Shown here: positions 4,994 to 5,799 of the stretch, one piece after another
Layout of the letters: every line of letters starts with the position of its first letter
Numbering within the stretch: position 1 is the first letter of the stretch
NCBI GenBank assembly: GCA_039587215.1
Contig: JBDHIW010000154.1
Location: 1 to 5,799 of the forward strand
Length of the DNA: 5,799 nt
Reading direction: 5' to 3'
Source of the DNA: CAMYLY01 sp039587215
GTDB taxonomy: Bacteria > Gemmatimonadota > Gemmatimonadetes > Gemmatimonadales > GWC2-71-9
Notes under the pieces: generated by a model
Told to the model about the DNA's origin: nothing
The model's input: the letters and a program-made list of their open reading frames with translations, nothing else
Databases searched by the model: none
Program-made: the position numbers and the translations under genes

Positions 4994-5799
4994 ACCAGAT
5001 GCAGCGACAGATCCGCCGCAGGAACGCTGTGCGTCAGCGCGCCGACCGACACGAAGTCGACACCAGCCTCGGCGTAGGCCCGCACGCGTTCCAGCCCGAT
5101 GCCGCCGGTCGCCTCGATCTCGATCGTGGGTGCGCGCCTGCGGGCGGCCCGGGCGAGCTCACCGGTGCGGTCCGGCGGTTGGTTGTCGATGAGGAGGCGC
5201 GTGGCGCCGGCGTCGCATGCCTCCCGCACCTGGGCGTCCGACTCCACTTCCACCTGGATGTGGGCACACCCGAGCGCGCGGGCGCGCTCGCAGGCGGCGG
5301 CCAGCGACGCCCCGGCCGCGTGCAGCGCCGTCCAGTGGTTGTCCTTGAACATCGCCACGGTATCGAGTCCCCGTCGGTGTGCGTGTCCCCCACCGGCGAG
5401 TACCGCGGCGACGTCGAGCCCCCGGAGCCCGGGCGCCGTCTTGCGCGTATGGAGGATGCGGCACCGGGTGTCCGCGACGGCGTCGACGAACGCGCGCGTG
5501 ATGGCAGCGACGCCGCACGCGCGCTGAAGCGTGTTGAGTAGCGGCCGCTCCATCCGAAGCACGGAGCGAAGGGGGCCATCGATCGCGGCGACCCGATGGC
5601 CCGGGGCCAGCTCGGTGCCCTCGTCCGCGGCCCACGCCGCCGGCCGACATCCGGCGGCCTCGACGATGGCCCCGGCGAACGCGGTCCCGGCCAACACCGT
5701 GGTGGCGGAGCCGACGGTGACGATGCCCCGGGCGGGCGCATCGGCGGTCTGAAGCGTCTCGGTGGTGACGTCGCGAGCCCCGTCCTCCGCGAGGACGCG
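4990..5799 (-). CDS. nadC: Quinolinate phosphoribosyltransferase (carboxylating), N-terminus outside window
   Basis: Nicotinate-nucleotide pyrophosphorylase converts quinolinate and PRPP to nicotinate mononucleotide, CO2 and PPi, the last step of de novo synthesis before the shared NAD pathway, in the cytoplasm. The frame is open from the window edge to TGA at 4990-4992, giving 269 residues. The family is usually about 280-290, so roughly 10-20 are missing. Fragment landmarks are EDGARDVTT at 5-13 (family ED..GDxTT), MERPLLNTLQRACG near 83-96, TRKTAPGLR at 118-126, GGGHAHRRGL at 136-145, the KDNH lysine at 152, VEVES at 183-187, IDN at 204-206, EATGGI at 229-234 and SVGALTHS at 251-258. These cover the phosphate, PRPP and quinolinate binding positions. 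The Asp common before TRKT in bacterial members is His117 here. An in-frame GTG at 5697 is not the start, because conserved sequence continues upstream of it. The gene overlaps the HTH_42 gene by four bases. Confidence 0.95.
   Translation of the reverse strand, partial: RVLAEDGARDVTTETLQTADAPARGIVTVGSATTVLAGTAFAGAIVEAAGCRPAAWAADEGTELAPGHRVAAIDGPLRSVLRMERPLLNTLQRACGVAAITRAFVDAVADTRCRILHTRKTAPGLRGLDVAAVLAGGGHAHRRGLDTVAMFKDNHWTALHAAGASLAAACERARALGCAHIQVEVESDAQVREACDAGATRLLIDNQPPDRTGELARAARRRAPTIEIEATGGIGLERVRAYAEAGVDFVSVGALTHSVPAADLSLHLV

Noticed and set aside
3863..5077. A 404-codon open frame on the plus strand
   Set aside because: It is antisense to the HTH_42 gene and runs into nadC. Its composition is that of a GC-rich shadow frame, and the minus strand has clear family motifs across the whole span.

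Overview
This window comes from a very GC-rich bacterial chromosome, by eye about two thirds or more G+C. It holds parts or all of six protein-coding genes and no RNA gene, CRISPR array or insertion sequence that I can see. The gene mix is a lipoprotein of the CRTAC1 / ASPIC-UnbV class, a Tat-exported aldo/keto reductase, a TPR protein and an HTH_42 winged-helix protein. It resembles soil-type Gemmatimonadota, Acidobacteriota or similar GC-rich phyla. That placement is an inference from gene content, not from a marker gene, and is low confidence.

Layout from left to right: (1) bases 1-219, plus strand: the C-terminal end of a TPR-like protein. (2) bases 238-2445, minus strand: a complete surface or periplasmic lipoprotein with seven FG-GAP/VCBS calcium-binding repeats and a C-terminal ASPIC/UnbV domain. 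It converges on the TPR gene with only 18 bases between the stop codons. (3) bases 2503-2562: a compact intergenic block with a 10-bp perfect hairpin just after the aldo/keto reductase stop, then a good sigma70-type promoter (TTGAAC, 17 bases, TATGAT) reading into the lipoprotein gene. (4) bases 2563-3507, minus strand: a complete Tat-signal aldo/keto reductase with an intact catalytic tetrad. (5) bases 3638-3805, minus strand: a very short GTG-started gene for a 55-residue single-pass membrane protein. (6) bases 3872-4993, minus strand: an HTH_42 / AlkZ-YcaQ-like winged-helix protein, a putative DNA glycosylase. (7) bases 4990-5799, minus strand: nadC (quinolinate phosphoribosyltransferase), missing its N-terminus at the window edge.

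The minus-strand genes read from right to left as nadC, HTH_42 protein, small membrane protein, aldo/keto reductase, lipoprotein. nadC and the HTH_42 gene overlap by 4 bases (GTGA) and are almost certainly co-transcribed and translationally coupled. The small membrane protein lies 66 bases further on and may share that transcript. The reductase has its own Shine-Dalgarno in a C-tract-rich leader of about 130 bases, and the lipoprotein has its own promoter, so at least two or three transcription units are likely. There is no gene-free stretch longer than about 130 bases. Nothing here amounts to a clear new multi-gene system. The points most worth following are the overlooked small membrane protein, the nadC-glycosylase coupling and the terminator-promoter junction.
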